From: Oscillospiraceae bacterium
GTDB taxonomy: Bacteria; Bacillota; Clostridia; Oscillospirales; SIG627
NCBI GenBank assembly: GCA_015063985.1
Contig: SVTC01000001.1
Location: 1-64,000, forward strand
Direction of reading: 5' to 3'
Length of the DNA: 64,000 nucleotides
The notes under the pieces are model-generated. The model was not told the origin of the DNA and made no database searches. It worked only from the letters and a program-made list of their open reading frames with translations. How positions within the stretch are numbered: position 1 is the first letter of the stretch; each line of letters begins with the position of its first letter. This document shows positions 8,423-15,633 of the stretch, piece by piece. Made by a program: the position numbers and the translations under genes.

Positions 8423-8457
8423 GATCCCGAGGGCGAGCCCTCGGGATCAATTTTTTT
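8423..8457 (+). terminator. Duplicate of the spore-gene terminator
   Basis: Same 11-bp stem and CGAG loop as 3686-3720, followed by AA and seven T. Confidence 0.9.
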
Positions 8458-8464
8458 GCCCAAA

Positions 8465-8640
8465 TAGCGTGTTTAGGGCAGAATTTCATTTTTTTGTCTT
8501 CACTTAAAGCTTTTTATATTGACAAGGAAGAAAAGTTCAAATAGAATATAAAATACAGATTTACTACGTAAGGGGACATAAGTATGCGCCGCATATATAT
8601 GATAGGTAATACTCATTTTGATCCTGCATGGCTTTGGACT
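8465..8640 (+). pseudogene. Duplicated promoter and 5' fragment of the GH38 gene
   Basis: The stretch is close to identical with 3730-3902: AT-rich leader, promoter (TTGACA 8519-8524, TAGAAT 8542-8547), ribosome site and ATG (8584) with the first ~19 codons of the alpha-mannosidase. It then breaks off abruptly at about 8640. The duplicated promoter is intact and can still drive the downstream ABC transporter gene. Confidence 0.92.
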
Positions 8641-8708
8641 CTCAAGAGGCGGGGCTTGAAGTGAAAATGCACGATGCCGATTGGTATTCCTTCCATTTTG
8701 AGCGATAG
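8641..8708 (+). pseudogene. Decayed 3' fragment of a second propeller-glycosidase copy
   Basis: The bases from 8654 to the stop at 8706-8708 align with the 3' end of the gene at 6879-8321 (shared GCTTGAAGTGAA, GATGCCGATT and so on) with about a quarter of the bases changed. It is therefore older or faster-changing than the flanking duplicated pieces. Confidence 0.8.
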
Positions 8709-8752
8709 AGCTTAAGAAGCCTGCGGATATGTTATTTTTAGGGGGACGAATT

Positions 8753-10591
8753 TTGAAAAAACTGTGCGTAAACATTAAATCTGCCTTGTACCGGTTTTTC
8801 TATTCCTTCGGACTTGTTTGGAAGAGTAATCCGATAATACTTCTTTGTATGGTTGTCGTTGCGGTGGTGCAGGGTATAGTGCCGGTTATATCTTCCCTTA
8901 TTTCAAAGCAGATCCTCAACTCTCTGCAGATAATTATAGTCAGCAGAAGCTCAGGGGAGATCGTTGGGGATTTTTGGGAAAGCGGAGTGCTTTTTTTCAT
9001 TATATTCCTTTTTGTTTTCCGTTTGCTTAACCGCCTTGCGGGAAGACTTTCCACCTTTACCTCCCGTATCACCGGTGAGCAGGTGGTAAAAACCGTAAAG
9101 GTGCTCATCATGGAAAAATCAAAGGAAATTGATATTTCCGCATACGATACGCCCGAATTTTATGAAAAGCTTGAAAATGCCAACAGAGAGGCGGGAACAA
9201 GACCTGTTTCTATCCTTCAGAACACCTTTAAGATGGTGTCCAACCTTATTTCCCTTGTTTCGTATCTTATTATTTTGATGTCCGGCATTCCTTTTGCGGC
9301 GCTTGCCATAATTGCCGTTACGATCCCTTCCGCCATTATAAATTTCATATACAGAAAGAAAAACGTTCAATACGTTAAGCATAACAGCAAGTGGCGCCGC
9401 GAAATGAACTATTATTCAAACCGAGTGGTAAATCCCGCCGCGGCAAAGGAAATAAGGATCTTTTCCCTTACAGATACCCTTATTGACAGCTTTAAAGGCG
9501 CTTTTTCAAAATACTATAAGGGACTTAAGAGCCTTATTGTTCAGGAAAACCTCTTGCAGATAATTATCACTCTGATATCCGTTGCGACAAACTGCCTGTG
9601 CTACGTATATATCGCAAAGCTTGTTTACGACGGCGTGTATCTTATCGGCGACTTTTCTCTTTATACCTCGGCGATAATTACCATTGCAACCGAGATAACA
9701 ACGCTTATCACTACCTCTGCAACTATCTATGAGGGAACGCTGTTTATAGATAATCTCATAGCTTTTCTGAAGGAAAAACCGAAAATCACTTCCCCCCAAG
9801 AGCCGATAGAGCCTCCAAAACGGGGTGTGGGACATACAATTGAGTTCAAGGACGTTTCTTTTTCCTATCCCGGAAGCGACAGAGTCATTCTTTCGCATAT
9901 AAATTTGAAGATCAATGCAGGTGATAACGTAACTCTTGTGGGGCTTAACGGCGCGGGTAAAACTACCCTCATTAAGCTGATGACCCGTCTTTATGATCCC
10001 ACTCAAGGCTGTATTCTTTTGGATGGAAAGGATCTGAGAGAATATTCCACCAAGGATCTTTATTCTGTGTTTGGAATAATTTTTCAGGATTTTGGGCGTT
10101 ATTCCTATTCGGTTAAAGATAACATCTGCTTTGGAGACGTTTTTCGAGAGGCGCAGGGAACAGCGCTTGAGGATGCCGCAAAAAGTGCCAATGCTCACGA
10201 ATTTATCGATGCTCTGCCTCAAAAATATGACACTATGTTGACCAGAGTGTTCGAAGAAAAAGGAACAGAGCTTTCGGGTGGACAGTGGCAAAAGATTGCC
10301 ATCGCCCGTGCCTTTTACGGTATGAAGGATATTCTGATTTTGGACGAACCCACCGCCGCACTTGATCCTATTGCGGAAAATGAGATCTATAATGAATTTA
10401 CCGAGCTGAGCCGAGGTAAGACCACTCTTTTCGTTTCTCACCGACTGTCAAGCGCTGTCAACGCTTCAAAAATAATAGTTCTTGAAGAAGGAAAGCTTAT
10501 CGAAGAGGGCACTCATCGTGAATTGATGGCTCTCGGCGGAAAGTATCATCAGCTTTTCACAACGCAGGCAACAAGATACGTTTCAAAATAA
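8753..10591 (+). CDS. ABC transporter, fused membrane and ATPase domains
   Basis: A 612-residue half-transporter of the exporter (type IV) fold: about six membrane segments in residues 1-330 and an ATPase domain with Walker A (GLNGAGKTTL), signature LSGGQWQKIAIARA, Walker B ILILDEPTAALD and the switch His in FVSHRL. It would work as a dimer in the cytoplasmic membrane. TTG 8753 is preferred because AGGGGG lies 7 nt before it; ATG 8729 in frame has no clear ribosome site. It follows the collapsed duplication and is probably transcribed from the duplicated promoter at 8519. Exporter-type fusions rarely import sugars, so its link to the glycosidases is uncertain. Confidence 0.88.
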   Translation: MKKLCVNIKSALYRFFYSFGLVWKSNPIILLCMVVVAVVQGIVPVISSLISKQILNSLQIIIVSRSSGEIVGDFWESGVLFFIIFLFVFRLLNRLAGRLSTFTSRITGEQVVKTVKVLIMEKSKEIDISAYDTPEFYEKLENANREAGTRPVSILQNTFKMVSNLISLVSYLIILMSGIPFAALAIIAVTIPSAIINFIYRKKNVQYVKHNSKWRREMNYYSNRVVNPAAAKEIRIFSLTDTLIDSFKGAFSKYYKGLKSLIVQENLLQIIITLISVATNCLCYVYIAKLVYDGVYLIGDFSLYTSAIITIATEITTLITTSATIYEGTLFIDNLIAFLKEKPKITSPQEPIEPPKRGVGHTIEFKDVSFSYPGSDRVILSHINLKINAGDNVTLVGLNGAGKTTLIKLMTRLYDPTQGCILLDGKDLREYSTKDLYSVFGIIFQDFGRYSYSVKDNICFGDVFREAQGTALEDAAKSANAHEFIDALPQKYDTMLTRVFEEKGTELSGGQWQKIAIARAFYGMKDILILDEPTAALDPIAENEIYNEFTELSRGKTTLFVSHRLSSAVNASKIIVLEEGKLIEEGTHRELMALGGKYHQLFTTQATRYVSK

Positions 10592-10607
10592 TGTTAAAAA
10601 ATTCAAA

Positions 10608-10636
10608 GATCCCGAGGGAGACCTCGGGATCTTTTT
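10608..10636. terminator. Bidirectional terminator between ABC and lipoprotein genes
   Basis: GATCCCGAGG pairs with CCTCGGGATC around GAGA, with T5 on the plus side and a TTTGAATTTTTT tract on the minus side. It is part of a duplicated segment; the other copy is at 13391. Confidence 0.9.
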
Positions 10637-10667
10637 GATAAGGCGCCGATTATTTAAGGAGAAAGAT

Positions 10668-11630
10668 TTACCAAGAACACCAAAGGTCGGCGCCGTCGAC
10701 GATCTGCCGCATTTGGTAAGCAGTTTCGCAGGTGTAAAGCAGATCGAAGAGATTATCTTCTATCATTTCTTTTGTGATGCCCTCGTCAGCCCATTTTTCT
10801 GAGCCTATTTCGCAAAGATAAGCGGCGGTGACGTGCTCCTTGCCCTCAAAGGGGGTGGCGCTGTATTCAAGAACGCCTTCACTTTCCTTGTATTCGGCAA
10901 GGTGTTTGATAATGGTTTCAATTCCTTTACCGTAGTTTCCGGGGTAAACTCCCACAAGAAGAGGAAGCTTTTCTTCTATTGCTTCAATGGAAATGCCGTG
11001 AAGTTTGTATTGTTCAAAGGTGTTTTTAAGAAAGAATTCTGCAGGGTAAGCGTACTTACCAACGGTTACGGAGGAAGGGGAGGCGAAGTAAAGATAAATT
11101 TCCTCTTCGCTCATATCACTGAAAACTACCTCAACCTTTTCGTTTTTTATCAGGTATGCAGTGTGTTTTTGACGAAATTCTTCCATTTCATCAAGAGCTT
11201 GCTGTTTTGTGATATTAAAATCTTTAAAGAAGGTGTAAAGGTTGCAATCGCGAAAATCCCGTTTGTCGGAGCTTTTGCTGTAGTCTCCCCAATCGTCAAA
11301 TTCGGCTCGCCATGCTCTATACTTTTCCGGGTCAAATTCTTCTAATTCATCCCACATATATTCAGCAACAGCGCTAAAGTCCATGTCATAAGGAGTATTG
11401 GCAGCGGTGGGTCCGCTTCCCCAAGCCTCTTCGCCGTTATTGGTAGCGGGAGGAACCGTGCTTGTGGGGGGAACGGTGCTTGATGTGGGAACCGCCGTGC
11501 TTGTGGGGGGAGCAGACTGAGTTGTTTTAGGTGTTTGGGGAAGGGATGCCGGAGCTTGCGTGGAGTTGCAGGAGACCAGAGAGGTCATAACAAGTAAAAA
11601 GGCAAAAAGTGTAACAAGAATTCGTTTCAT
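10668..11630 (-). CDS. Lipoprotein carrying the anti-sigma sensor domain
   Basis: A 320-residue exported lipoprotein: hydrophobic signal peptide with lipobox LVSC (Cys about residue 21), a Pro/Ser/Thr-rich linker (TSTVPP repeats, about residues 25-68), then a globular domain of about 250 residues that I do not recognise. That domain and the end of the linker are nearly identical in DNA and protein to the C-terminus of the membrane anti-sigma protein at 13451-14749. The gene lies 34 nt after the secreted ricin-M23 peptidase gene and should be co-transcribed with it from the sigma-dependent promoter at 13267-13308. Inference: it may bind the same ligand as the anti-sigma, acting as decoy or feedback element. 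Confidence 0.85.
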   Translation of the reverse strand: MKRILVTLFAFLLVMTSLVSCNSTQAPASLPQTPKTTQSAPPTSTAVPTSSTVPPTSTVPPATNNGEEAWGSGPTAANTPYDMDFSAVAEYMWDELEEFDPEKYRAWRAEFDDWGDYSKSSDKRDFRDCNLYTFFKDFNITKQQALDEMEEFRQKHTAYLIKNEKVEVVFSDMSEEEIYLYFASPSSVTVGKYAYPAEFFLKNTFEQYKLHGISIEAIEEKLPLLVGVYPGNYGKGIETIIKHLAEYKESEGVLEYSATPFEGKEHVTAAYLCEIGSEKWADEGITKEMIEDNLFDLLYTCETAYQMRQIVDGADLWCSW

Positions 11631-11664
11631 TTTAATTCTCCTTTCTGTAGAGAAGGTATTTTAT

Positions 11665-13173
11665 TTAAGGTAGGTTTGAAGTTGCGCCAGTGAAATTCAA
11701 AAGAGGAAAGAGGCGTTGAGGATTAATTGATAGCGTGGCTGTGGGTTGATGAGCTTCTCCTTCGGGGTCTATCCACACGCATAGGTGTAAATGTGGAGCG
11801 TTGGTTCCGGTTTGGCCGACCCTTCCGATAACGTCTCCCTTTTTAACCGTGTCATCTTCGGCGAGAGTACAAGAACCTGCCTGCATATGCATGAAGCCTA
11901 CATATATTTTGTCATCCTGGGGGAAAAGGTAATTTTCTATTTCTAAAACAACGTAATTTCCTCCCGATCCAAAATATTCGTTACGATAGTGAACCCTTGC
12001 ATCACAGGGAGCAATAATATTTTGGCCGTTGATCACTCCGAAGCTTCCGGAGTTTAAATCGATAGCAAAATGATCATCTGTTCTATTAGGATCTTTATAT
12101 CCACTTGAAATATTTGTCCAAGAATTGTTGGGGAGGACCCATTCCCAATCTCTGCCGCCTTGCTCGTCGCTTGTTGAGTCGAGGAGAATGGGATACCAAA
12201 GCTGATCGACGTGTCCCGTGTAGGTTCCCAATTTAAGGCGCGAATCGTTGGTATCGCCCACGTCTTCTATTGTAAGGGCTTTGTCGATACTTATTGCGGG
12301 GACTATTCTGTATGACCAATTACCTGACGGTACGAACTTAAATTGCTGTTCTATTCCTCCGGTGCGCTCTGCGAGCACTGTAGTAGAGGCATTTGTATCT
12401 GTTATAGCTGTGAGACGCCATTCGGGCATTCTCGGATTTTGAAGCTCGTAAAAGCCGTTTCCGACGTGGATAAGAGTCCATTCCTGTAAAACACTGCCGG
12501 TGTAATCAGTGACAATCTGGTATGCTCCGGAGGGAGATAGAAACATCATATCCAAGGTGGTTATATAATAGCTTCCTTCGGGAATTGTCAAAGAAGCCAA
12601 TACAGGTTCAAGAACCCATTTTTGATAATTGTTTGATGAGGAGTAGCTTGACACGAAAACGTTTCCGGCAGAGCTTGAAGTTGTTCCCGTTGCAGAGCCG
12701 TTGGACAAACCGTAAGCGGTAAGAGCGAGGTTGGAGTTATATCTGGGTTTTAATACAACAGTTTTTGCACCTGCACTATGAATAGTGAAATGTTGAGCAA
12801 TATCGTTGTTTGCCGCGTTTATAACAACGTTGGAGTTATTGCTTACTGTTGTAGTTGCTCCGGATATACTCAGACAACGGTTGTTTCCGTTGCTGCTGCA
12901 AACTGCTTGAATTCTGTACCAGCTTCCTGATTCATATTCGAATTTGAACTTTTGTTCAATGGAACCGTCGGAAGACCATTGGTATACGTTTGTTCCGTCT
13001 GTGTCAATGCCGTTGTCGACGTTGAGGTATTTACCGCTTCCTAAGTTTTTGAGCATAAAGGTTCCCTCTTCGGGAATAAATGCGGTTTCTGCGGCGCTGA
13101 CAGTAAAGCTTGATAATATTGACAAACTAAGCAGTAGAAGCGCCATAATGATAGTTTTCGATTTTTTCTTCAT
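11665..13173 (-). CDS. Secreted M23 peptidase with ricin-type lectin repeats
   Basis: A 502-residue exported protein. Signal peptide about residues 1-28 (ends VSAAE). Two ricin-B-like beta-trefoil regions (about 32-190 and 195-330) show QxW-type motifs such as NYQKWVLEP, LQEWTLIH and DQLWYPIL. The C-terminal M23/LytM domain (about 365-485) has the zinc motif HFAIDL (HxxxD) and the distal HLHL (HxH), so it looks catalytically competent. Likely role: glycan-binding peptidoglycan endopeptidase acting in the cell wall or on other bacteria. ATG 13173 follows AAAGGATAACCAAAA. Its promoter block equals that of the ECF sigma gene, so it is a predicted target of that sigma factor. Confidence 0.9.
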   Translation of the reverse strand: MKKKSKTIIMALLLLSLSILSSFTVSAAETAFIPEEGTFMLKNLGSGKYLNVDNGIDTDGTNVYQWSSDGSIEQKFKFEYESGSWYRIQAVCSSNGNNRCLSISGATTTVSNNSNVVINAANNDIAQHFTIHSAGAKTVVLKPRYNSNLALTAYGLSNGSATGTTSSSAGNVFVSSYSSSNNYQKWVLEPVLASLTIPEGSYYITTLDMMFLSPSGAYQIVTDYTGSVLQEWTLIHVGNGFYELQNPRMPEWRLTAITDTNASTTVLAERTGGIEQQFKFVPSGNWSYRIVPAISIDKALTIEDVGDTNDSRLKLGTYTGHVDQLWYPILLDSTSDEQGGRDWEWVLPNNSWTNISSGYKDPNRTDDHFAIDLNSGSFGVINGQNIIAPCDARVHYRNEYFGSGGNYVVLEIENYLFPQDDKIYVGFMHMQAGSCTLAEDDTVKKGDVIGRVGQTGTNAPHLHLCVWIDPEGEAHQPTATLSINPQRLFPLLNFTGATSNLP

Positions 13174-13206
13174 TTTTGGTTATCCTTTCATTCATATTAT
13201 TTTTCT

Positions 13207-13242
13207 TTATCCGCGCGGAAAGAATGAGAGAAACCATGACAC
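13207..13242 (-). CDS. Possible 11-residue leader ORF before the M23 gene
   Basis: A GTG start (13240-13242) sits 5 nt after a perfect GGAGG (13248-13252) and opens a frame of 11 codons (MSWFLSFFPRG) that ends 33 nt before the M23 start. A second frame from ATG 13235 in the same leader overlaps the M23 start. This ribosome site is stronger than the one of the main gene. It may be a leader peptide or a chance match. Confidence 0.3.
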   Translation of the reverse strand: MSWFLSFFPRG

Positions 13243-13266
13243 GTAAGCCTCCTTTCTTTTTTGGTC

Positions 13267-13308
13267 TTCATACAGTACTGCCCGAAAAATTGGAAAATAG
13301 CAGGTTTT
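13267..13308 (-). promoter_or_regulatory. Predicted ECF-sigma promoter of the M23-lipoprotein operon
   Basis: Minus strand: AAAACCTGCTATTTT (13294-13308), 10 unconserved bases, GGGCAGTACT (13274-13283), one variable base, TATGAA. The same two blocks with identical spacing precede the ECF sigma gene at 15334-15375. The rest of the two leaders is not alike, so the block is not a plain duplication. Distance to the M23 ATG is about 95 nt. Confidence 0.75.
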
Positions 13309-13390
13309 GGAAAAAATTTTTCTTTCTTTTTTTCTGCTCATCGGCAAAGTCTACATAGAGTATCGCTATACACGAAGATGAACAACAAAA

Positions 13391-13419
13391 GATCCCGAGG
13401 GAGACCTCGGGATCTTTTT
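13391..13419. terminator. Terminator after the anti-sigma gene
   Basis: Copy of the 10608 hairpin, GATCCCGAGG/CCTCGGGATC with loop GAGA. It ends the sigma/anti-sigma operon on the minus strand. Confidence 0.9.
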
Positions 13420-13450
13420 GATAAGGCGCCGATTATTTAAGGAGAAGAAT

Positions 13451-14749
13451 TTACCAATAACACCAAAGGTCGGCGCCGTCGACTATCTGCCACATTTGGT
13501 TAGGAGTTTCGCAGGTGTAAAGCAGATCGAAGAGATTAGCTTCTATCATTTCTTTTGTGATGCCCTCGTCAGCCCATTTTTCTGAGCCTATTTCGCAAAG
13601 ATAAGCGGCGGTGACGTGCTCCTTGCCCTCAAAGGGGGTGGCGCTGTATTCAAGAACGCCTTCACTTTCCTTGTATTCGGCAAGGTGTTTGATAATGGTT
13701 TCAATTCCTTTACCGTAGTTTCCGGGGTAAACTCCCACAAGAAGAGGAAGCTTTTCTTCTATTGCTTCAATGGAAATGCCGTGAAGTTTGTATTGTTCAA
13801 AGGTGTTTTTAAGAAAGAATTCTGCAGGGTAAGCGTACTTACCAACGGTTACGGAGGAAGGCGAAGCGAAGTAAAGATAAATTTCCTCTTCGCTCATATC
13901 GCTGAAAACCACCTCTACCTTTTCGTTTTTTATCAGGTATGCAGTGTATTTTTGACGAAATTCTTCCATTTCATCAAGAGCTTGCTGTTTTGTGATGTTA
14001 AATTCTTTAAAGAAGGTGTAGAGGTTGCAATCGCGAAAATCTCGTTTGTCGGAGCTTTTGCTGTAGTCTCCCCAATCGTCAAATTCGGCTCGCCATGCTC
14101 TATATTTTTCCGGGTCAAATGCTTCTAATTCGTCCCACATATATTCGGCAACAGCGCTAAAGTCCATGTCATAAGGAGTATTGGCAGCGGTGGGTCCGCT
14201 TCCCCAAGCCTCTTCGCCGTTATTGGTAGCGGGAGGAACCGTGCTTGTGGGGGGAACGGTGCTTGTAACGGGCGCCGCTGTGCTTGTGGGGGGAGCGGTG
14301 CTTGTAACGGGTGCAGCCGTGCTTGTGGGGGATTCAGAGCTTGCGGGAGGTGGATCGGTTAAATTATTTGAGGAAGTGGGTGCTTCCAAGCTTGGATCGG
14401 GTTTGGGGGTTATTTGCATCGGAAGAAGCTTTGCGGCAAAAGAGATGAGTACAACCAGAATCAGCATTGCGGCAAAGGGCATAAATCTTTTTGAAAACAC
14501 CGAAAGAGTTTTCTTCTTTTTTTCAAGCGCTTTTACGTTTTCCAAGGCTTTTTCGTTGATCCTGGCGGCATAGTCTTTAGCATCTTCGGGATTTTTGCCC
14601 ATTAAGCTGAGCTTCAGATCTGTTGCCTCTTCCAGCTCTTGTGCTGTCAGTGAATCGGGATCGGACAGTATCTCGTCAAGAGCCCTTGAAAGCTGCTCAT
14701 CGTCCGTTGCACCGTATTTTTCAAGCAGACTTTCCAGATTGTTGTCCAT
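13451..14749 (-). CDS. Membrane anti-sigma factor with duplicated sensor domain
   Basis: A 432-residue single-pass protein next to, and 15 nt after, an ECF sigma gene. Cytoplasmic part about residues 1-90 (charged, helical, no HxxxCxxC zinc motif); membrane span about 91-112 (FMPFAAMLILVVLISFAA); Pro/Ser/Thr-rich linker about 115-180 with two copies of a 13-residue unit; extracellular domain of about 250 residues. The extracellular domain and linker end are nearly identical to the lipoprotein at 10668-11630 (about eight residue differences seen). By position and topology it should hold the sigma factor at the membrane and release it on an external signal. No classic anti-sigma domain is recognised by eye, so the role is inferred from context. 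Confidence 0.75.
   Translation of the reverse strand: MDNNLESLLEKYGATDDEQLSRALDEILSDPDSLTAQELEEATDLKLSLMGKNPEDAKDYAARINEKALENVKALEKKKKTLSVFSKRFMPFAAMLILVVLISFAAKLLPMQITPKPDPSLEAPTSSNNLTDPPPASSESPTSTAAPVTSTAPPTSTAAPVTSTVPPTSTVPPATNNGEEAWGSGPTAANTPYDMDFSAVAEYMWDELEAFDPEKYRAWRAEFDDWGDYSKSSDKRDFRDCNLYTFFKEFNITKQQALDEMEEFRQKYTAYLIKNEKVEVVFSDMSEEEIYLYFASPSSVTVGKYAYPAEFFLKNTFEQYKLHGISIEAIEEKLPLLVGVYPGNYGKGIETIIKHLAEYKESEGVLEYSATPFEGKEHVTAAYLCEIGSEKWADEGITKEMIEANLFDLLYTCETPNQMWQIVDGADLWCYW
14241..14318 (-). repeat. Two tandem 39-bp repeats in the anti-sigma linker
   Basis: Units 14241-14279 and 14280-14318 differ at a few bases and encode the linker unit containing PPTSTAAPVTST. A partial third unit follows from 14319. 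The lipoprotein paralogue has fewer units, so the linker length varies by repeat slippage. Confidence 0.8.
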
Positions 14750-14764
14750 AGTTAAGATCCTTTC

Positions 14765-15289
14765 TTATGATATTTCTTCAAAAAGCTCGCCAACGATCGA
14801 TCTTATGCGCTTTTCGAGCTTTGAAAGACGCAATCTGAGGGTTGAATAGCTTATACCCGTGGCAGAAGAGATGCTTTCCAGAGTGGCTTTTTCCATATAC
14901 CTTAGTCTGAAAAGCCGTTCTTCCTCGGGACTCAGCCTTTGGCACAGCTCTTCCAGCTGTTGGGATGTGGAGGTCTTGGGGGAAAAATACCTATCCAAGG
15001 TGCTTTGGGTCTCCGGCTCGGGGCAATCATCCGGAGAAAGAAGCTTACTTTGATATTTGGCTCTTTGGCTACGCGCTTTGGAAATAAGTCTGTCGGCACA
15101 ACGGTACAACCAGGCTCCAAGCTCCCGGCTTTTATCAAGACCGTCCCATTTTTTATACAAAACGAGAAGCAGATCGTTATATACCTCGTCGCAGAGCTCC
15201 TTGTTCAAGCTCAAGCGAGCCAAGCAGTATTTATAAAGCGCTGTGCCGTACTTATTAACGACGGCTTCATATTCCTTTAGGTCAAACAT
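14765..15289 (-). CDS. ECF-type RNA polymerase sigma factor
   Basis: A 174-residue extracytoplasmic-function sigma factor. Region 2 (about residues 8-75) includes LSLNKELCDEVYNDLLLVLYKK and WLYRCADRLISK; region 4 (about 115-165) contains LSPEEERLFRLRYMEKATL and the helix-turn-helix ISSATGISYSTLRLRLSKLEKRI. ATG 15289 follows AAAGGAAAG. It is the first gene of a two-gene operon with its presumed anti-sigma. The upstream block at 15334-15375 recurs before the M23 operon, the usual sign of autoregulation. Confidence 0.9.
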   Translation of the reverse strand: MFDLKEYEAVVNKYGTALYKYCLARLSLNKELCDEVYNDLLLVLYKKWDGLDKSRELGAWLYRCADRLISKARSQRAKYQSKLLSPDDCPEPETQSTLDRYFSPKTSTSQQLEELCQRLSPEEERLFRLRYMEKATLESISSATGISYSTLRLRLSKLEKRIRSIVGELFEEIS

Positions 15290-15333
15290 TTTCAGCTTTC
15301 CTTTTCCAACGATGCCTTACCCTTTTGATTGCT

Positions 15334-15375
15334 TTCATAGAGTACTGCCCCCAAAAAACGAAAATAGCAGGTTTT
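15334..15375 (-). promoter_or_regulatory. Predicted autoregulated ECF-sigma promoter
   Basis: Minus strand AAAACCTGCTATTTT (15361-15375), 10 unconserved bases, GGGCAGTACT (15341-15350), one variable base, TATGAA (15334-15339); about 50 nt before the sigma ATG. Same blocks and spacing as 13267-13308. Confidence 0.75.
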
Positions 15376-15397
15376 AATAAAAATATTTTTTAAAAAT

Positions 15398-15538
15398 TCA
15401 GTTTTGGTGATCGGTTCTTGCGATAATGGTTTCCTGAAGCCTTTTATCAAGGCGGGTAAAATATTCAACGTAGCCTGCGGTGCGCACCAAAAGGTTGCCG
15501 TGCTTTTCGGGGTAAAGTATACGATTACATTGTAACAT
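15398..15538 (-). pseudogene. Remnant of a glycyl radical enzyme C-terminus
   Basis: An open frame of 46 codons whose protein contains LLVRTAGYVEYF and LQETIIARTDH. This matches the C-terminal end of pyruvate formate-lyase-like glycyl radical enzymes (consensus VRVSGY, where the Gly carries the radical, then LQDEIIxRTxH). The rest of the enzyme is absent, there is no ribosome site, and the 5' edge coincides with a promoter (15529-15556). It is best read as the leftover of a deleted gene. A free-standing small glycyl radical protein (as YfiD/GrcA) would be over 100 residues, so that is unlikely. Confidence 0.7.
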
Positions 15539-15556
15539 ACCTTTTGTAAATGTCAA
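15529..15556 (-). promoter_or_regulatory. Sigma-A-like promoter reading toward the sigma operon
   Basis: Minus strand TTGACA (15551-15556), 16-bp spacer, TACAAT (15529-15534). It could give basal transcription of the ECF sigma operon through the glycyl-radical remnant. Confidence 0.55.
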
Positions 15557-15580
15557 GTTTTTTTCAACGGGATAAGCTTA

Positions 15581-15609
15581 TTGACTTTTCAATAAAAGTA
15601 ATATATAAT
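15581..15609 (+). promoter_or_regulatory. Promoter of the cobalamin ECF operon
   Basis: TTGACT (15581-15586), 17-bp spacer, TATAAT (15604-15609), about 25 nt before the riboswitch. Confidence 0.85.
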
Positions 15610-15633
15610 TAACCCATAAGAATACTGTTCACG

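Noticed and set aside
8320-8708. Insertion sequence or mobile element
   Set aside because: All pieces come from the neighbouring operon; there is no transposase, terminal inverted repeat or target duplication.
9506-10441. 311-residue open frame antisense to the ABC transporter gene
   Set aside because: It mirrors the conserved ABC coding frame and has no features of its own.
13388-13450. Independent terminator family or mobile repeat for the GATCCCGAGG hairpins
   Set aside because: Copies at 8423 and 13391 are explained by the two local duplications; only the shared stem with 3686 hints at older relation.
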